From Mycobacterium innocens (GTDB lineage Bacteria; Actinomycetota; Actinomycetes; Mycobacteriales; Mycobacteriaceae): DNA of 64,000 nt. The notes below the pieces were generated by a model. The model was not told the DNA's origin, made no database searches, and saw only the letters and a list, made by a program, of their open reading frames with translations. Where the stretch lies: positions 62,001 to 126,000 of the forward strand of contig NZ_UPHQ01000104.1 in NCBI RefSeq assembly GCF_900566055.1. Direction: 5' to 3'. A program made the translations under genes and the position numbers. Positions 20,135-28,902 of the stretch are shown here, one piece after another (the first letter of the stretch is position 1; each line of letters opens with the position of its first letter).

Positions 20135-20707
20135 TTATAGCCCCAGTGCTTTAGCCGCCTTACGGATGCCGAACGCCGACACGATCTCGCAGGCGCCGAT
20201 AATGACCAGCCACACACCCACGACGATGGCCAAGGTGATGATCGACTCGAACGGCGCGGCCAACACCACGACGCCGGCGATCAGGCTGATAACCCCGACG
20301 AAGATCTGCCATCCCCGTCCCGGCAGGGTCGGATCGTTGATCGCGGACACGGTTGTGGCGACGCCGCGGAAGATGAACCCGATACCGATCCAAATGGCCA
20401 GCAACAGGACCGCGTTGCCGAAATGGCGGAACGCCAGTACGGCCAGGATCAGCGAGGCCGCGCCGCTGATGAACGCCAGGATCCGGCTGCCGGCCGAAAC
20501 GTGCAGGCTGAACGCGAGGACGACCTGCGCGATGCCGGTCACGACGAGGTAGACGCCGAACGCGACGGCGGCCACCAGGACCGATTTCCCTGGCCAGACC
20601 AGGATCAGGACGCCGAGGATCAGCGACAGGAGTCCCGATAACAGCGTTGACTTCCACAGATGCGGCAACAAGCGGGGGACGGGGCCCGAGACGGGTGCGG
20701 TTTGCAT
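20135..20707 (-). CDS. HdeD/DUF308 family membrane protein (Rv1624c-like)
   Basis: A 190-residue membrane protein with six predicted membrane segments and the internal repeat typical of the HdeD family (LILGVLILVWPGKSVLVAA, LILAVLAFRHFGNAVLLLAIWIG). HdeD is linked to acid resistance in E. coli; no role is shown in mycobacteria. I chose ATG 20707 (MQTAPVSG), which matches the M. tuberculosis N-terminus, over ATG 20725. Confidence 0.85.
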   Translation of the reverse strand: MQTAPVSGPVPRLLPHLWKSTLLSGLLSLILGVLILVWPGKSVLVAAVAFGVYLVVTGIAQVVLAFSLHVSAGSRILAFISGAASLILAVLAFRHFGNAVLLLAIWIGIGFIFRGVATTVSAINDPTLPGRGWQIFVGVISLIAGVVVLAAPFESIITLAIVVGVWLVIIGACEIVSAFGIRKAAKALGL

Positions 20708-20782
20708 GGCACCAGTGTGACGCATGTGACGGGTTTTGGCATAGTGGTGAACCGCCGGTGCCCGCCCGGTTGCGTTGAGGTG

Positions 20783-22111
20783 TCAGACGCCGGCGGTGCT
20801 TGGCTCCTCGGCAGGCGCATCGGCCGGCTGCTCCGCCGGCCTGCGGCCGAGCAGATACCAGGTGCGCATGACGCCTTTGCCCTTGACGTTGATGTGTCCG
20901 CGCTCCTGCAGCACGAAGTCGTCCTTCAAGCGCTGGTAGACCTCATCCGGCACTTGGATCTTGCCCACCGAGTCGGTGGACTCCATCCGCGACGCGACAT
21001 TGACCGCGTCGCCCCATACGTCGTAGAAAAAGCGGCGCGAACCCACCACGCCGGCGACCACCGGACCCGTGGCCAGGCCGACCCGCAGTGGTACCGGGCC
21101 GCCTTGTGGGTCCGTCAATCCGGCTGCGACGCCGACCATGTCGAGTGCAAAGTCGGCGAGTGCCTGCACATGGTCGGGCCGAGGCCGTGGCACGCCGCTG
21201 ACAACCATGTAGCAGTCGCCACTGACCTTGATCTTTTCCAGTCCATGCTTGTCCACCAATGGGTCGAAAGCGCTGTACAACCGGTCCAGGAATCGGACGA
21301 GGTCGGCCGGCGCGGCGCTGCTGGCCCGCTCGGTGAAACCGACGATGTCGGCGAACAGCACCGAGGCCTCGTCGTATTTGTCGGCGATGACGTCTCGCTC
21401 GGGATGCTTGAGCCGTTCGGCGATGCTGGCCGGCAACATGTTGGCCAGCAGGGCCTCGGAGCGGTCGTATTGGGCTTCCATGATCGCTTCGGCGCGCGCG
21501 GTGTCCCGCAGGGCAAACCAGACCGACACGACCACCACGACGCAGGCCGAGACCGTGGTGACGACGAAGCCCACCGACTGAGCCCAGGCGGGCTGAATTC
21601 CGGTGTTGCGGGGGACCAGGAATTCCACCGCGATGATCAACACGGTGGCAAGGGCCGCCAGTCCGCTGGCCAGCACGATGTGTTCAATGCCCAGCACCAG
21701 CACCACCAGGCAGGCGCCGACGAGAAAGAAGAACTGCGCACCGGACCCGGTGCCGACGCTCCAGCAGCTGGCGAAGACGGCAACATAGGCGGCTCCGATA
21801 AAGGTCAGCGCTGCCACCAATTCACCGAAGCGGTGCAGCATCGGGACGATCGCGAAGACCACGGCCGCGGCGATGTTGATCCAACTCAGCGGCCAGACCC
21901 AGGCATCGGTCAGAAATTGCATCAGCACGAAGCTCGCACTGACCATCACGGCCAGCCAGGCCGCGATACTGAGCAGCCGGGCCCGGCGCGCCGCACTGCG
22001 GGCATAATGCTGGTCGAACTCGCGGGTTTGCTCGCGCACCACCGTGACGCAGTCGTGGCGGGATGAGCCCTCGGATAGTTTCCGTGAGGCACCGCGTTTC
22101 TTAGCCGCCAC
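20783..22111 (-). CDS. cya: Membrane-bound class III adenylyl cyclase (Rv1625c type)
   Basis: Makes cAMP from ATP. The 442 residues have six N-terminal membrane helices (about 48-205), a short linker and one cyclase domain, i.e. half of a mammalian-type cyclase that works as a homodimer. All catalytic residues are present: metal Asp255 and Asp299, adenine-selecting Lys294 and Asp364, transition-state Asn371 and Arg375 (in ADIVGFTE, KIKVSGD, YDVWGDAVNVASR). The GTG start at 22111 (AAKKRGAS) fits the M. tuberculosis protein better than the TTG at 22117. Confidence 0.95.
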   Translation of the reverse strand: MAAKKRGASRKLSEGSSRHDCVTVVREQTREFDQHYARSAARRARLLSIAAWLAVMVSASFVLMQFLTDAWVWPLSWINIAAAVVFAIVPMLHRFGELVAALTFIGAAYVAVFASCWSVGTGSGAQFFFLVGACLVVLVLGIEHIVLASGLAALATVLIIAVEFLVPRNTGIQPAWAQSVGFVVTTVSACVVVVVSVWFALRDTARAEAIMEAQYDRSEALLANMLPASIAERLKHPERDVIADKYDEASVLFADIVGFTERASSAAPADLVRFLDRLYSAFDPLVDKHGLEKIKVSGDCYMVVSGVPRPRPDHVQALADFALDMVGVAAGLTDPQGGPVPLRVGLATGPVVAGVVGSRRFFYDVWGDAVNVASRMESTDSVGKIQVPDEVYQRLKDDFVLQERGHINVKGKGVMRTWYLLGRRPAEQPADAPAEEPSTAGV

Positions 22112-22180
22112 GATCAAAAGCGTAACCGTTGGGCTCGATATTGTCGGCCACCTGCCAAGACTCAGGACCCCTCGGCGATG

Positions 22181-22585
22181 TCATGGGTGAGCCAATCCGC
22201 GCCGGTGACAGCGCCACCACGTCGGTTCCCCACACATCACCGCCACGTTGCAGGTGTCGGCATCCCGTAGCAGCCGCTGGTATGCCGCGCGAAAGCCGGG
22301 TGTACGGGTGTGCGCCGCGTAATTCGCAAACGCCGGGTTTTCCCACCAGAGATCACGCGGTACCGGGCTCGCGGGCGGTTTGCGGCGGCCACCGAGATCA
22401 GGTTCGTGCCGGTAGCCGATCCCGGCGGCGCCCAGCCAATCGGGCATCACTTGTTTGGAGACGTCGGGGTTGCGACGCGAGCCGGGGAAACTGCGGACAT
22501 CGACCAGCAGCTTGATGTCGTGCCGGCGCAGCGCGTCGGTGAGTTGCCCGGCCGTCTTGGCGCCGTGGCCAATGGTGTGCAGCAT
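22181..22585 (-). CDS. DUF488 family protein, short C-terminus
   Basis: A 134-residue protein starting MLHTIGHGAKTAGQL with family features LVDVRSFPGSRRNPD and, at its end, the motif MCGEPTWWRCHRR. DUF488 proteins normally continue some 20-40 residues past CHR, so the C-terminus looks cut or altered. Function unknown. The ATG lies 10 bases past the 3' end of the tRNA-Leu gene in the same direction, so the two probably share a transcript. Confidence 0.72.
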   Translation of the reverse strand: MLHTIGHGAKTAGQLTDALRRHDIKLLVDVRSFPGSRRNPDVSKQVMPDWLGAAGIGYRHEPDLGGRRKPPASPVPRDLWWENPAFANYAAHTRTPGFRAAYQRLLRDADTCNVAVMCGEPTWWRCHRRGLAHP

Positions 22586-22595
22586 GATCCCGGAG

Positions 22596-22669
22596 TGCCC
22601 TCGGTGGGATTCGAACCCACACTGGACGGGTTTTGAGTCCGTTTCCTCTGCCAGTTGGGATACGAGGGC
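22596..22669 (-). tRNA. tRNA-Leu (anticodon CAA), 74 nt, short variable loop
   Basis: Read on the minus strand: acceptor GCCCTCG pairs with CGAGGGC, anticodon loop CTCAAAA (anticodon CAA, codon UUG), T arm GTGGG-TTCGAAT-CCCAC, discriminator A, no encoded CCA. The variable region is only about five bases, whereas bacterial tRNA-Leu normally has a long variable arm. The anticodon stem has an A31-C39 mismatch. Confidence 0.87.
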
Positions 22670-22794
22670 TGAGGTTGTTCCGCTTCGGCTTTCCACCTCA
22701 GAGCAGCCTCCAACCATAGCGGATTGATGCCGTCATCCCGACTCACCGCCCCCCAAGGTTTCCCGTCTCAGCCGCTCACGCCACAATGTCCGTC

Positions 22795-23409
22795 ATGACC
22801 GGCCCCACCAACGACGCCGATGCCGCAAAGCCACACCGTGTCTTGATCGCGGAAGACGAAGCGCTCATCCGAATGGACCTCGCCGAGATGCTGCGAGAGG
22901 AGGGGTACGACATAGTCGGAGAGGCCGGCGACGGCCAGGAAGCCGTCGAACTGGCCGAGCGGCACAAGCCCGATCTGGTGATCATGGACGTGAAGATGCC
23001 GCGCCGCGACGGGATCGACGCGGCGTCGGAGATCGCCAGTAAGCGCATCGCGCCGATCGTGGTGCTCACCGCGTTCAGCCAGCGCGATCTCGTGGAACGC
23101 GCACGCGACGCGGGGGCCATGGCCTATCTGGTGAAGCCCTTCACTGCCAGCGACCTGATCCCGGCCATTGAGTTGGCTGTCAGCCGGTTCAGCGAGATCA
23201 CCGCGCTGGAACAAGAAGTGGCGGCGCTGTCCGACCGTCTGGAAACGCGCAAGCTCGTCGAACGTGCCAAAGGTCTGCTGCAGGCCAAGCAGGGCATGAC
23301 CGAGCCGGAGGCGTTCAAGTGGATCCAGCGCGCCGCCATGGATCGGCGGACCACCATGAAGCGGGTGGCCGAAGTCGTCCTGGAAACCCTGGACACGTCT
23401 GCCAAGTAG
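22795..23409 (+). CDS. pdtaR: Two-component response regulator with ANTAR RNA-binding domain
   Basis: A 204-residue response regulator. The receiver domain (about 14-130) has the acidic pocket (AEDEA), phospho-acceptor Asp65 in LVIMDVKMPR, and the conserved Thr and Lys (VVLTAFSQ, YLVKPF). The C-terminal ANTAR domain (about 142-200: RKLVERAKGLLQAKQGMTEPEAFKWIQ) binds paired hairpins in mRNA to prevent termination. In M. tuberculosis it is phosphorylated by the kinase PdtaS, encoded elsewhere. Start ATG 22795 (MTGPTND) is preferred by comparison; ATG 22786 is also in frame. Confidence 0.93.
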   Translation: MTGPTNDADAAKPHRVLIAEDEALIRMDLAEMLREEGYDIVGEAGDGQEAVELAERHKPDLVIMDVKMPRRDGIDAASEIASKRIAPIVVLTAFSQRDLVERARDAGAMAYLVKPFTASDLIPAIELAVSRFSEITALEQEVAALSDRLETRKLVERAKGLLQAKQGMTEPEAFKWIQRAAMDRRTTMKRVAEVVLETLDTSAK

Positions 23410-23437
23410 CCGCCGTGCGGCAGCCGCCTTCCGGCGA

Positions 23438-23487
23438 GCAGACACAGAATCGCACCGATCCGCGCAGCGGAGTGCGATTCTGTGTCT
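23438..23487. terminator. Bidirectional hairpin terminator between convergent genes
   Basis: A perfect 18-bp inverted repeat (arms 23438-23455 and 23470-23487, GCAGACACAGAATCGCAC and its complement) encloses a 14-base loop that holds a second TCCG/CGGA stem. It sits in the 90-bp gap between the ends of pdtaR and the thiolase-like gene. There is no T run, as is common for mycobacterial terminators. Confidence 0.75.
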
Positions 23488-23499
23488 GCCCGGCAGCGT

Positions 23500-24702
23500 C
23501 TAACGCGCCACGATCACCGACGAGCCGTGGCCGAACAGACCCTGGTTCGCGGTGACGCCCACCTTGGCGTTCGGCACCTGCCGGCCGGTCGCCTGACCAC
23601 GCAGCTGCCAGGTCAGCTCGCACACCTGGGCGATCGCCTGCGCGGGGATCGCCTCGCCGAAGCACGCCAGGCCGCCCGAGGGGTTGACCGGGACCCTGCC
23701 GCCGATGGTGGTCGCGCCGCTGCGCAGCAGCGACTCGGCTTCGCCTTTGGCGCACAGTCCCAGATGCTCGTACCAGTCGAGTTCCAGCGCGGTGGACAGG
23801 TCGTAGACCTCGGCCAGGCTCAGGTCCTCGGGCCCGATGCCGGCCTCCGCGTAGGCCGCGTCCAGGATCTGATCCTTGAACACCCGGTCCGGCGCGGGTA
23901 CCGCCGCGGTGGAATCCGTTGCGATATCGGGCAATTCGGGCAAATGCTGTGGGTAGCGCGGGGTGACGGTGCTGACCGCGCGCACCGACGGCACCCCCTC
24001 CAGCGAGCCGAGATGCGCGCGGGCGAACTTCGCGCTGGCCACGATCAGCGCCGCGGCGCCGTCGGAGGTGGCGCAGATGTCCAGCAGGCGCAGCGGATCA
24101 GCGACCACCGGGCTGGCCAGCACGTCGTCGATCGATGTCTCCTTGCGGAACCGGGCGTTCGGGTTGTGCAGGCCATGCCGGGAGTTCTTGACCTTCACCT
24201 GGGCGAAGTCCTCGTGCGTGGCTCCGTAGAGGTCCATCCGTCGCCGCGCCAGCAGCGCGAAGTACACCGGGTTGGTGGCCCCGATGAGGTGGAACCGCTG
24301 CCAGTCGGGATCATTCTTGCGTTCGCCGCCCACCGGGGCGAAAAAGCCTTTCGGCGTGGTGTCGGCGCCGATCACCAGCGCCACATCGCAGAAACCGGCC
24401 AGGATCTGGGCCCGGGCGCTTTGCAGTGCCTGGGAGCCGCTGGCGCACGCGGCGTAGCTGGAGCTGACCGGCACGCCGTTCCAGCCCAGCTTCTGGGCGA
24501 ACGTGGCGCCGGCGACAAAGCCCGGGTAGCCGTTGCGGATGGTGTCGGCCCCGGCCACCAATTGGATCTGACGCCAGTCGAGGCCGGCGTCGCGCAGCGC
24601 GGCCCGCGCGGCTACCACCCCGTACTCGGTGAAGTCGGTGCCCCACTTGCCCCACGGGTGCATTCCGGCGCCGAGGATGTACAGCGGTTCGGGCGTGCTC
24701 AT
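23500..24702 (-). CDS. Thiolase-like lipid-transfer family protein (Rv1627c-like)
   Basis: A 400-residue thiolase-fold protein of the SCP-x/lipid-transfer thiolase group: start MSTPEPLYILGAGMHPWGKWG, nucleophile-type Cys86 in SYAACASGSQAL, NPSGGLACFGEAIPAQAIAQ near 350 and the final GLFGHGSSVIVAR. It may act in beta-oxidation or sterol side-chain chemistry with its DUF35 partner; the substrate is not known. ATG 24702 overlaps the partner's stop (ATGA), which argues for a complex. Confidence 0.88.
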   Translation of the reverse strand: MSTPEPLYILGAGMHPWGKWGTDFTEYGVVAARAALRDAGLDWRQIQLVAGADTIRNGYPGFVAGATFAQKLGWNGVPVSSSYAACASGSQALQSARAQILAGFCDVALVIGADTTPKGFFAPVGGERKNDPDWQRFHLIGATNPVYFALLARRRMDLYGATHEDFAQVKVKNSRHGLHNPNARFRKETSIDDVLASPVVADPLRLLDICATSDGAAALIVASAKFARAHLGSLEGVPSVRAVSTVTPRYPQHLPELPDIATDSTAAVPAPDRVFKDQILDAAYAEAGIGPEDLSLAEVYDLSTALELDWYEHLGLCAKGEAESLLRSGATTIGGRVPVNPSGGLACFGEAIPAQAIAQVCELTWQLRGQATGRQVPNAKVGVTANQGLFGHGSSVIVAR

Positions 24703-25145
24703 GTCTGGGCGATCCTCCACGCGTAGACGATGCGTTGCACACCGTCGTCGTCGGTGAACAGCGGCATGGTGGTCAGCTCCATCTCCATGCCCACTTTCAA
24801 GTCGGCGGCCAGTGTGCCCTCGACCACCTTGCCCAGCACGATCAGCCCCTCGTCGGCCAGCTCCACCGCGGCGACGGCGAACGGCTCGAAGGGGTCGGGG
24901 GAGGGATAGGGCGGCGGTGGGGCATAACGATTTTCGGTGTAGCTCCAGAGCTTTCCGCGCCGAGACAACGCGACGGACTCTAGCGTGTCGGACTCGCAGG
25001 CCGGGTTGGGGCAGTTGTTGTCTCGCGGCGGGAAGACGTAGGTGCCGCACTGCGGGCACTTGCTGCCGGTCAGATGCGGGTTGCCGGCCTCGTCGGTGGT
25101 GAACCACCCGTCAATGGCCGGTGCTTGGCTGGTGACCTCGGGCAC
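24699..25145 (-). CDS. DUF35 OB-fold/zinc-ribbon protein (Rv1628c-like)
   Basis: A 148-residue protein with an N-terminal zinc ribbon (Cys30, Cys33, Cys45, Cys50 in CPQCG and CPNPAC) and an acyl-CoA-associated OB fold (KLWSYTENRYAPP, FAVAAVEL, GLIVLGKVVEG). Such proteins bind thiolases or hydratases and help channel CoA esters. It overlaps the thiolase-like gene by 4 bases. Confidence 0.87.
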   Translation of the reverse strand: MPEVTSQAPAIDGWFTTDEAGNPHLTGSKCPQCGTYVFPPRDNNCPNPACESDTLESVALSRRGKLWSYTENRYAPPPPYPSPDPFEPFAVAAVELADEGLIVLGKVVEGTLAADLKVGMEMELTTMPLFTDDDGVQRIVYAWRIAQT

Positions 25146-25238
25146 CGGCCCAGCCTACCGAGCGGATGCACAAAACTGAAACGTGTTGCAGTTCCGGCGC
25201 CGCATACCGCGTCGGACCAGGTGCATAGAGTGTGATCC

Positions 25239-27941
25239 GTGAGCACCGCCAGTGAGGATCAGGCCAAGCCGACGTTGATGTTGCTGGATGGCAACTCGCT
25301 GGCATTTCGGGCGTTCTACGCACTGCCCGTGGAGAACTTCAAGACCCGCGGCGGCCTGACCACCAACGCGGTCTACGGCTTCACCGCCATGCTGATCAAC
25401 CTGCTTCGCGACGAGGCCCCGACGCACATCGCCGCGGCCTTCGACGTGTCCCGGCAGACCTTCCGCTCCGAGCGTTACCCGGAGTACAAGGCCAACCGGT
25501 CATCGACGCCCGACGAATTCCACGGGCAGATCGACATCACCAAGGAGGTACTGGGAGCGCTGGGCATCACGGTGCTCGCCGAACCGGGTTTCGAAGCCGA
25601 CGACATCATCGCGACGTTGGCTTCCCAGGCCGAGAAGGAAGGGTATCGGGTGCTGGTCGTCACCGGCGACCGCGACTCCTTGCAGCTGGTCAGCGACGAC
25701 GTGACGGTGCTCTATCCGCGCAAAGGCGTCAGCGAACTGACTCGCTTCACCCCCGAGGCCGTGGTCGAGAAGTACGGGCTCACCCCGGCGCAGTATCCGG
25801 ACTTCGCCGCGCTGCGCGGCGACCCCAGCGACAACCTGCCCGGCATTCCCGGGGTGGGGGAGAAGACCGCGACCAAGTGGATCGCCGAATACGGCTCCCT
25901 GCAGGGGCTGGTCGACAACGTCGACTCGGTGCGCGGCAAGGTCGGCGACGCGCTGCGCGCCAATCTGGCCAGCGTGGTGCGCAACCGCGAACTCACCGAC
26001 CTGGTCCGCGACGTGCCGCTGGCCCAAACCCCGGACACGTTACGGCTGCAGCCCTGGGACCGCGACCACATTCACCGGCTTTTCGACGATCTCGAATTCC
26101 GGGTGCTGCGCGACCGGCTGTTCGACACCCTGGTCGCCGCCGAACCCGAGGTCGAGGAGGGGTTCGACGTTCGCGGCGGGGCGCTGGAGCCCGGCACGGT
26201 GGCGAAGTGGCTGGCCGAGCACGCCAGCGACGGGCGCCGCTCCGGCCTGACGGTGGTGGGCACACATCTGCCTCACGGCGGCGACGCCACCGCCCTGGGG
26301 ATCGCCGCCGCCGACGGGGAGGGTGGCTACGTCGAGACCGCGACCGTGACGCCCGACGACGACGCCGCGCTGGCGGCCTGGCTGGCCGACCCCGCCAAAC
26401 CCAAAGCGCTGCATGAGGCCAAGATGGCCATCCACGACCTCAGCGGCCGCGGCTGGACTCTGGACGGCGTCACCTCTGACACCGCGCTGGCGGCCTACCT
26501 GGTACGGCCGGGGCAGCGCAGCTTCACCCTCGACGATCTCTCGCTGCGCTACCTGCGTCGTGAGCTGCGGGCGGAAACCCCTGAGCAGCAACAGCTTTCA
26601 CTGCTCGACGACATCGAGGGAGTGGACGACCAGGCCGTCCAAACCACGATCTTGCGGGCTCGTGCCGTGGTGGATCTGGCCGAAGCGCTGGACGCCGAGC
26701 TGGCCCGCATCGACTCCACGGCCTTGCTGGCCGAGATGGAACTGCCGGTGCAGCGGGTGCTGGCGGACATAGAGCGTGCCGGGATCGCCGTCGACATGCC
26801 GATGCTGGCCGAACTGCAAAGCCAGTTCGCCGACCAGATCCGCGACGCCGCCGAGGCCGCGTACGCCGTCATCGGCAAGCAGATCAACCTCGGCTCGCCC
26901 AAGCAGCTGCAGGTGGTGCTGTTCGACGAACTCGGCATGCCGAAGACCAAACGGACCAAGACCGGCTACACCACCGATGCCGACGCGCTGCAGGGTCTTT
27001 TTGACAAGACCGGGCACCCGTTCCTGCAGCATCTGCTGGCGCACCGCGACGTCACCCGATTGAAGGTGACCGTCGACGGGTTGTTGAACTCGGTGGCCGC
27101 CGACGGCCGCATTCACACCACGTTCAACCAGACGATCGCGGCCACCGGCCGGCTTTCGTCTACCGAGCCGAACCTGCAGAACATCCCGATCCGCACCGAT
27201 GCCGGTCGTCAGATCCGCGACGCTTTCGTGGTGGGCGCCGGCTACAGCGAGCTGATGACCGCCGACTACAGCCAGATCGAGATGCGGATCATGGCGCATC
27301 TGTCCCGCGACGCCGGCCTCATCGAAGCCTTCAACACCGGCGAGGATCTGCATTCGTTCGTGGCGTCAAGGGCGTTCGGCGTGCCGATCGAGGAAGTGAC
27401 CGGCGAGTTGCGCCGCCGAGTCAAGGCGATGTCGTACGGCCTGGCCTACGGGTTGAGTGCCTATGGGCTGTCCACTCAGTTGAAGATCTCCACCGAAGAG
27501 GCGAAGGTCCAGATGGACCAATACTTCGCCCGATTCGGCGGGGTGCGTGACTACCTGATGGCCGTGGTCGAGCAGGCTCGCAAGGACGGCTACACCTCCA
27601 CCGTGTTGGGGCGCCGGCGCTATCTGCCCGAGCTGGACAGCAGCAATCGCCAGGTGCGTGAGGCCGCCGAGCGGGCGGCGCTCAACGCGCCGATCCAGGG
27701 CAGCGCGGCCGACATCATCAAGGTGGCGATGATCGAGGTCGACAAGGCGCTCACCGAGGCCGGCCTGGCGTCGCGCATGCTGCTGCAGGTCCACGACGAA
27801 TTGCTGTTCGAGATCGCACCGGGTGAGCGCGAGCGCGTCGAGGCGCTGGTGCGCGAGAAGATGGGCGGCGCCTACCCGCTGGATGTTCCGCTGGAGGTGT
27901 CGGTGGGCTTCGGGCGCAGCTGGGATGCGGCGGCGCACTAA
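25239..27941 (+). CDS. polA: DNA polymerase I
   Basis: Repair and Okazaki-fragment polymerase, 900 residues. The N-terminal 5' nuclease domain (about 1-300) has LLDGNSLAFRAFYAL, VTGDRDSLQL and the helix-hairpin-helix DNLPGIPGVGEKTA. The middle 3'-5' exonuclease domain lacks the usual acidic motifs, as in mycobacteria. The polymerase domain shows motif A DYSQIEMR (about 676), motif B RRRVKAMSYGLAYG (about 726) and motif C QVHDE (about 850). GTG start at 25239. Confidence 0.97.
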   Translation: MSTASEDQAKPTLMLLDGNSLAFRAFYALPVENFKTRGGLTTNAVYGFTAMLINLLRDEAPTHIAAAFDVSRQTFRSERYPEYKANRSSTPDEFHGQIDITKEVLGALGITVLAEPGFEADDIIATLASQAEKEGYRVLVVTGDRDSLQLVSDDVTVLYPRKGVSELTRFTPEAVVEKYGLTPAQYPDFAALRGDPSDNLPGIPGVGEKTATKWIAEYGSLQGLVDNVDSVRGKVGDALRANLASVVRNRELTDLVRDVPLAQTPDTLRLQPWDRDHIHRLFDDLEFRVLRDRLFDTLVAAEPEVEEGFDVRGGALEPGTVAKWLAEHASDGRRSGLTVVGTHLPHGGDATALGIAAADGEGGYVETATVTPDDDAALAAWLADPAKPKALHEAKMAIHDLSGRGWTLDGVTSDTALAAYLVRPGQRSFTLDDLSLRYLRRELRAETPEQQQLSLLDDIEGVDDQAVQTTILRARAVVDLAEALDAELARIDSTALLAEMELPVQRVLADIERAGIAVDMPMLAELQSQFADQIRDAAEAAYAVIGKQINLGSPKQLQVVLFDELGMPKTKRTKTGYTTDADALQGLFDKTGHPFLQHLLAHRDVTRLKVTVDGLLNSVAADGRIHTTFNQTIAATGRLSSTEPNLQNIPIRTDAGRQIRDAFVVGAGYSELMTADYSQIEMRIMAHLSRDAGLIEAFNTGEDLHSFVASRAFGVPIEEVTGELRRRVKAMSYGLAYGLSAYGLSTQLKISTEEAKVQMDQYFARFGGVRDYLMAVVEQARKDGYTSTVLGRRRYLPELDSSNRQVREAAERAALNAPIQGSAADIIKVAMIEVDKALTEAGLASRMLLQVHDELLFEIAPGERERVEALVREKMGGAYPLDVPLEVSVGFGRSWDAAAH

Positions 27942-27947
27942 GATCTG

Positions 27948-27980
27948 GGCTCGCCCGCGCAGTTCTTACTTTGGCGAGCC
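27948..27980 (+). terminator. Hairpin after polA
   Basis: An 8-bp inverted repeat GGCTCGCC (27948-27955) / GGCGAGCC (27973-27980) lies 6 bases past the polA stop. There is no T tract. It is a likely transcript end and marks the left edge of the accessory segment before rpsA. Confidence 0.5.
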
Positions 27981-28069
27981 GCGGCGGATGCCGTCCACAC
28001 ATGACAACGCAGCCGAACACACACCAGCGATCTCGACATGGGGGCGACTTTAGAAGTAATTTTAATGTC

Positions 28070-28534
28070 ATGGACGAGGTGTCGTTTTCCGATCTGCAGT
28101 TGAAGGGCAAGGCGACCATCGAGCGTTGGCTGCGCAGTTCGGCGGGACGGCCGCTGCGGGTGCGCCGGCGCGACGCCGAGGATCTGGTCCTGACTACCGC
28201 CTCGCGGGCGGCCCAGGAGCGGGAGGCGGCGTCGGCGACCTCTCGGCTGTTCGTGGCGATGATGCGGCACGACCGCGGGGCACGTGACCTGGTGACCGAG
28301 GCGTTGCCGGAGGCGTTCCCGTGGGTGGCGTTCTTGTCGCGTGCGGAAATCCACGAGTTCGTCGACGAGTTAGTGGCGACGATGCGCGCCGCGGATTCAA
28401 TCGACAACCCGGCGCCGGTGGCTCAGCTGATCGAGAGTTGGCGACACACCGCGGAGGTGCTCGCCGATCCGGAGTTGGCGGCGGTCCTGACCGCGCCGAG
28501 CGACGCCGATTACGGAAGGGTGCCCGGCGCCTGA
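28070..28534 (+). CDS. Probable antitoxin of a toxin-antitoxin-like pair (Phd-like)
   Basis: A 154-residue protein. The N-terminus (VSFSDLQLKGKATIERWL, then RPLRVRRRDAEDLVL) resembles the short DNA-binding/dimerisation fold of Phd/YefM-type antitoxins. The longer C-terminal part has a conserved-looking FPWVAFLSRAEIHEF segment. The start ATG 28070 follows an AT-rich stretch (TAGAAGTAATTTTA) unusual for this genome. It is directly followed by the toxin-like gene (stop TGA, then GTG with no gap). The assignment rests on resemblance and gene arrangement, not on a search. Confidence 0.6.
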   Translation: MDEVSFSDLQLKGKATIERWLRSSAGRPLRVRRRDAEDLVLTTASRAAQEREAASATSRLFVAMMRHDRGARDLVTEALPEAFPWVAFLSRAEIHEFVDELVATMRAADSIDNPAPVAQLIESWRHTAEVLADPELAAVLTAPSDADYGRVPGA

Positions 28535-28888
28535 GTGAGTCCGAAACGGGGAGATCGGGTCGCACCGCCGGCCACGCGGGGGCAGTGGGAGTTGCGGTTC
28601 GCGACCAGCGAGGCGGTCAAGGGATGGGAGTCGTTATGCCAGCAAGCCGCAGCGAACACCGAGGTTGCGTGGAATGAGCTGCGCGGCCGTCCGGAAAGTC
28701 CGGCGCCAACGCCGCGGCATCACCGGCTCAAGGGTCGGCTGGCGTCGGCCGCGCACGGTGGGGTGGAGATGGAGCAGTGGCAGTACGAGGTGACCGGCGG
28801 CGGAAGGCTCTGGTACCTCGTCGATGTCGAGAAGCACACGTTATGGCTGCGCCACGCGGGGCCCGGGCATCCGCGTGAGACCGAATAA
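28535..28888 (+). CDS. Probable RelE-like toxin of the pair
   Basis: A 117-residue basic protein with WELRFATSEAVKGWESLCQ, LKGRLASA, QWQYEVTGGGRLWYLVD and a C-terminal TLWLRHAGPGHP, the pattern of RelE/HigB-type toxins (small alpha/beta fold with a YxxxGxxRxxY-like core). By family knowledge it would act on translating mRNA. The GTG start immediately follows the antitoxin stop. It looks intact, unlike the genes downstream of it. Confidence 0.6.
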   Translation: MSPKRGDRVAPPATRGQWELRFATSEAVKGWESLCQQAAANTEVAWNELRGRPESPAPTPRHHRLKGRLASAAHGGVEMEQWQYEVTGGGRLWYLVDVEKHTLWLRHAGPGHPRETE

Positions 28889-28902
28889 GGGGGAAGGTGT
28901 GA

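Noticed and set aside
20660..22066. A 468-codon plus-strand frame opposite the adenylyl cyclase
   Set aside because: Composition is rich in His, Gln, Asp and Gly, typical of antisense frames; all cyclase catalytic residues are on the minus strand.
23482..24726. A 414-codon plus-strand frame opposite the thiolase-like gene
   Set aside because: Antisense shadow in high-GC DNA; the minus-strand protein has clear thiolase motifs and its DUF35 partner.
24703..25107. Longer thiolase-like protein starting at 25107
   Set aside because: The extension is the wrong-frame reading of the DUF35 gene; ATG 24702 overlaps its stop in the usual ATGA manner.
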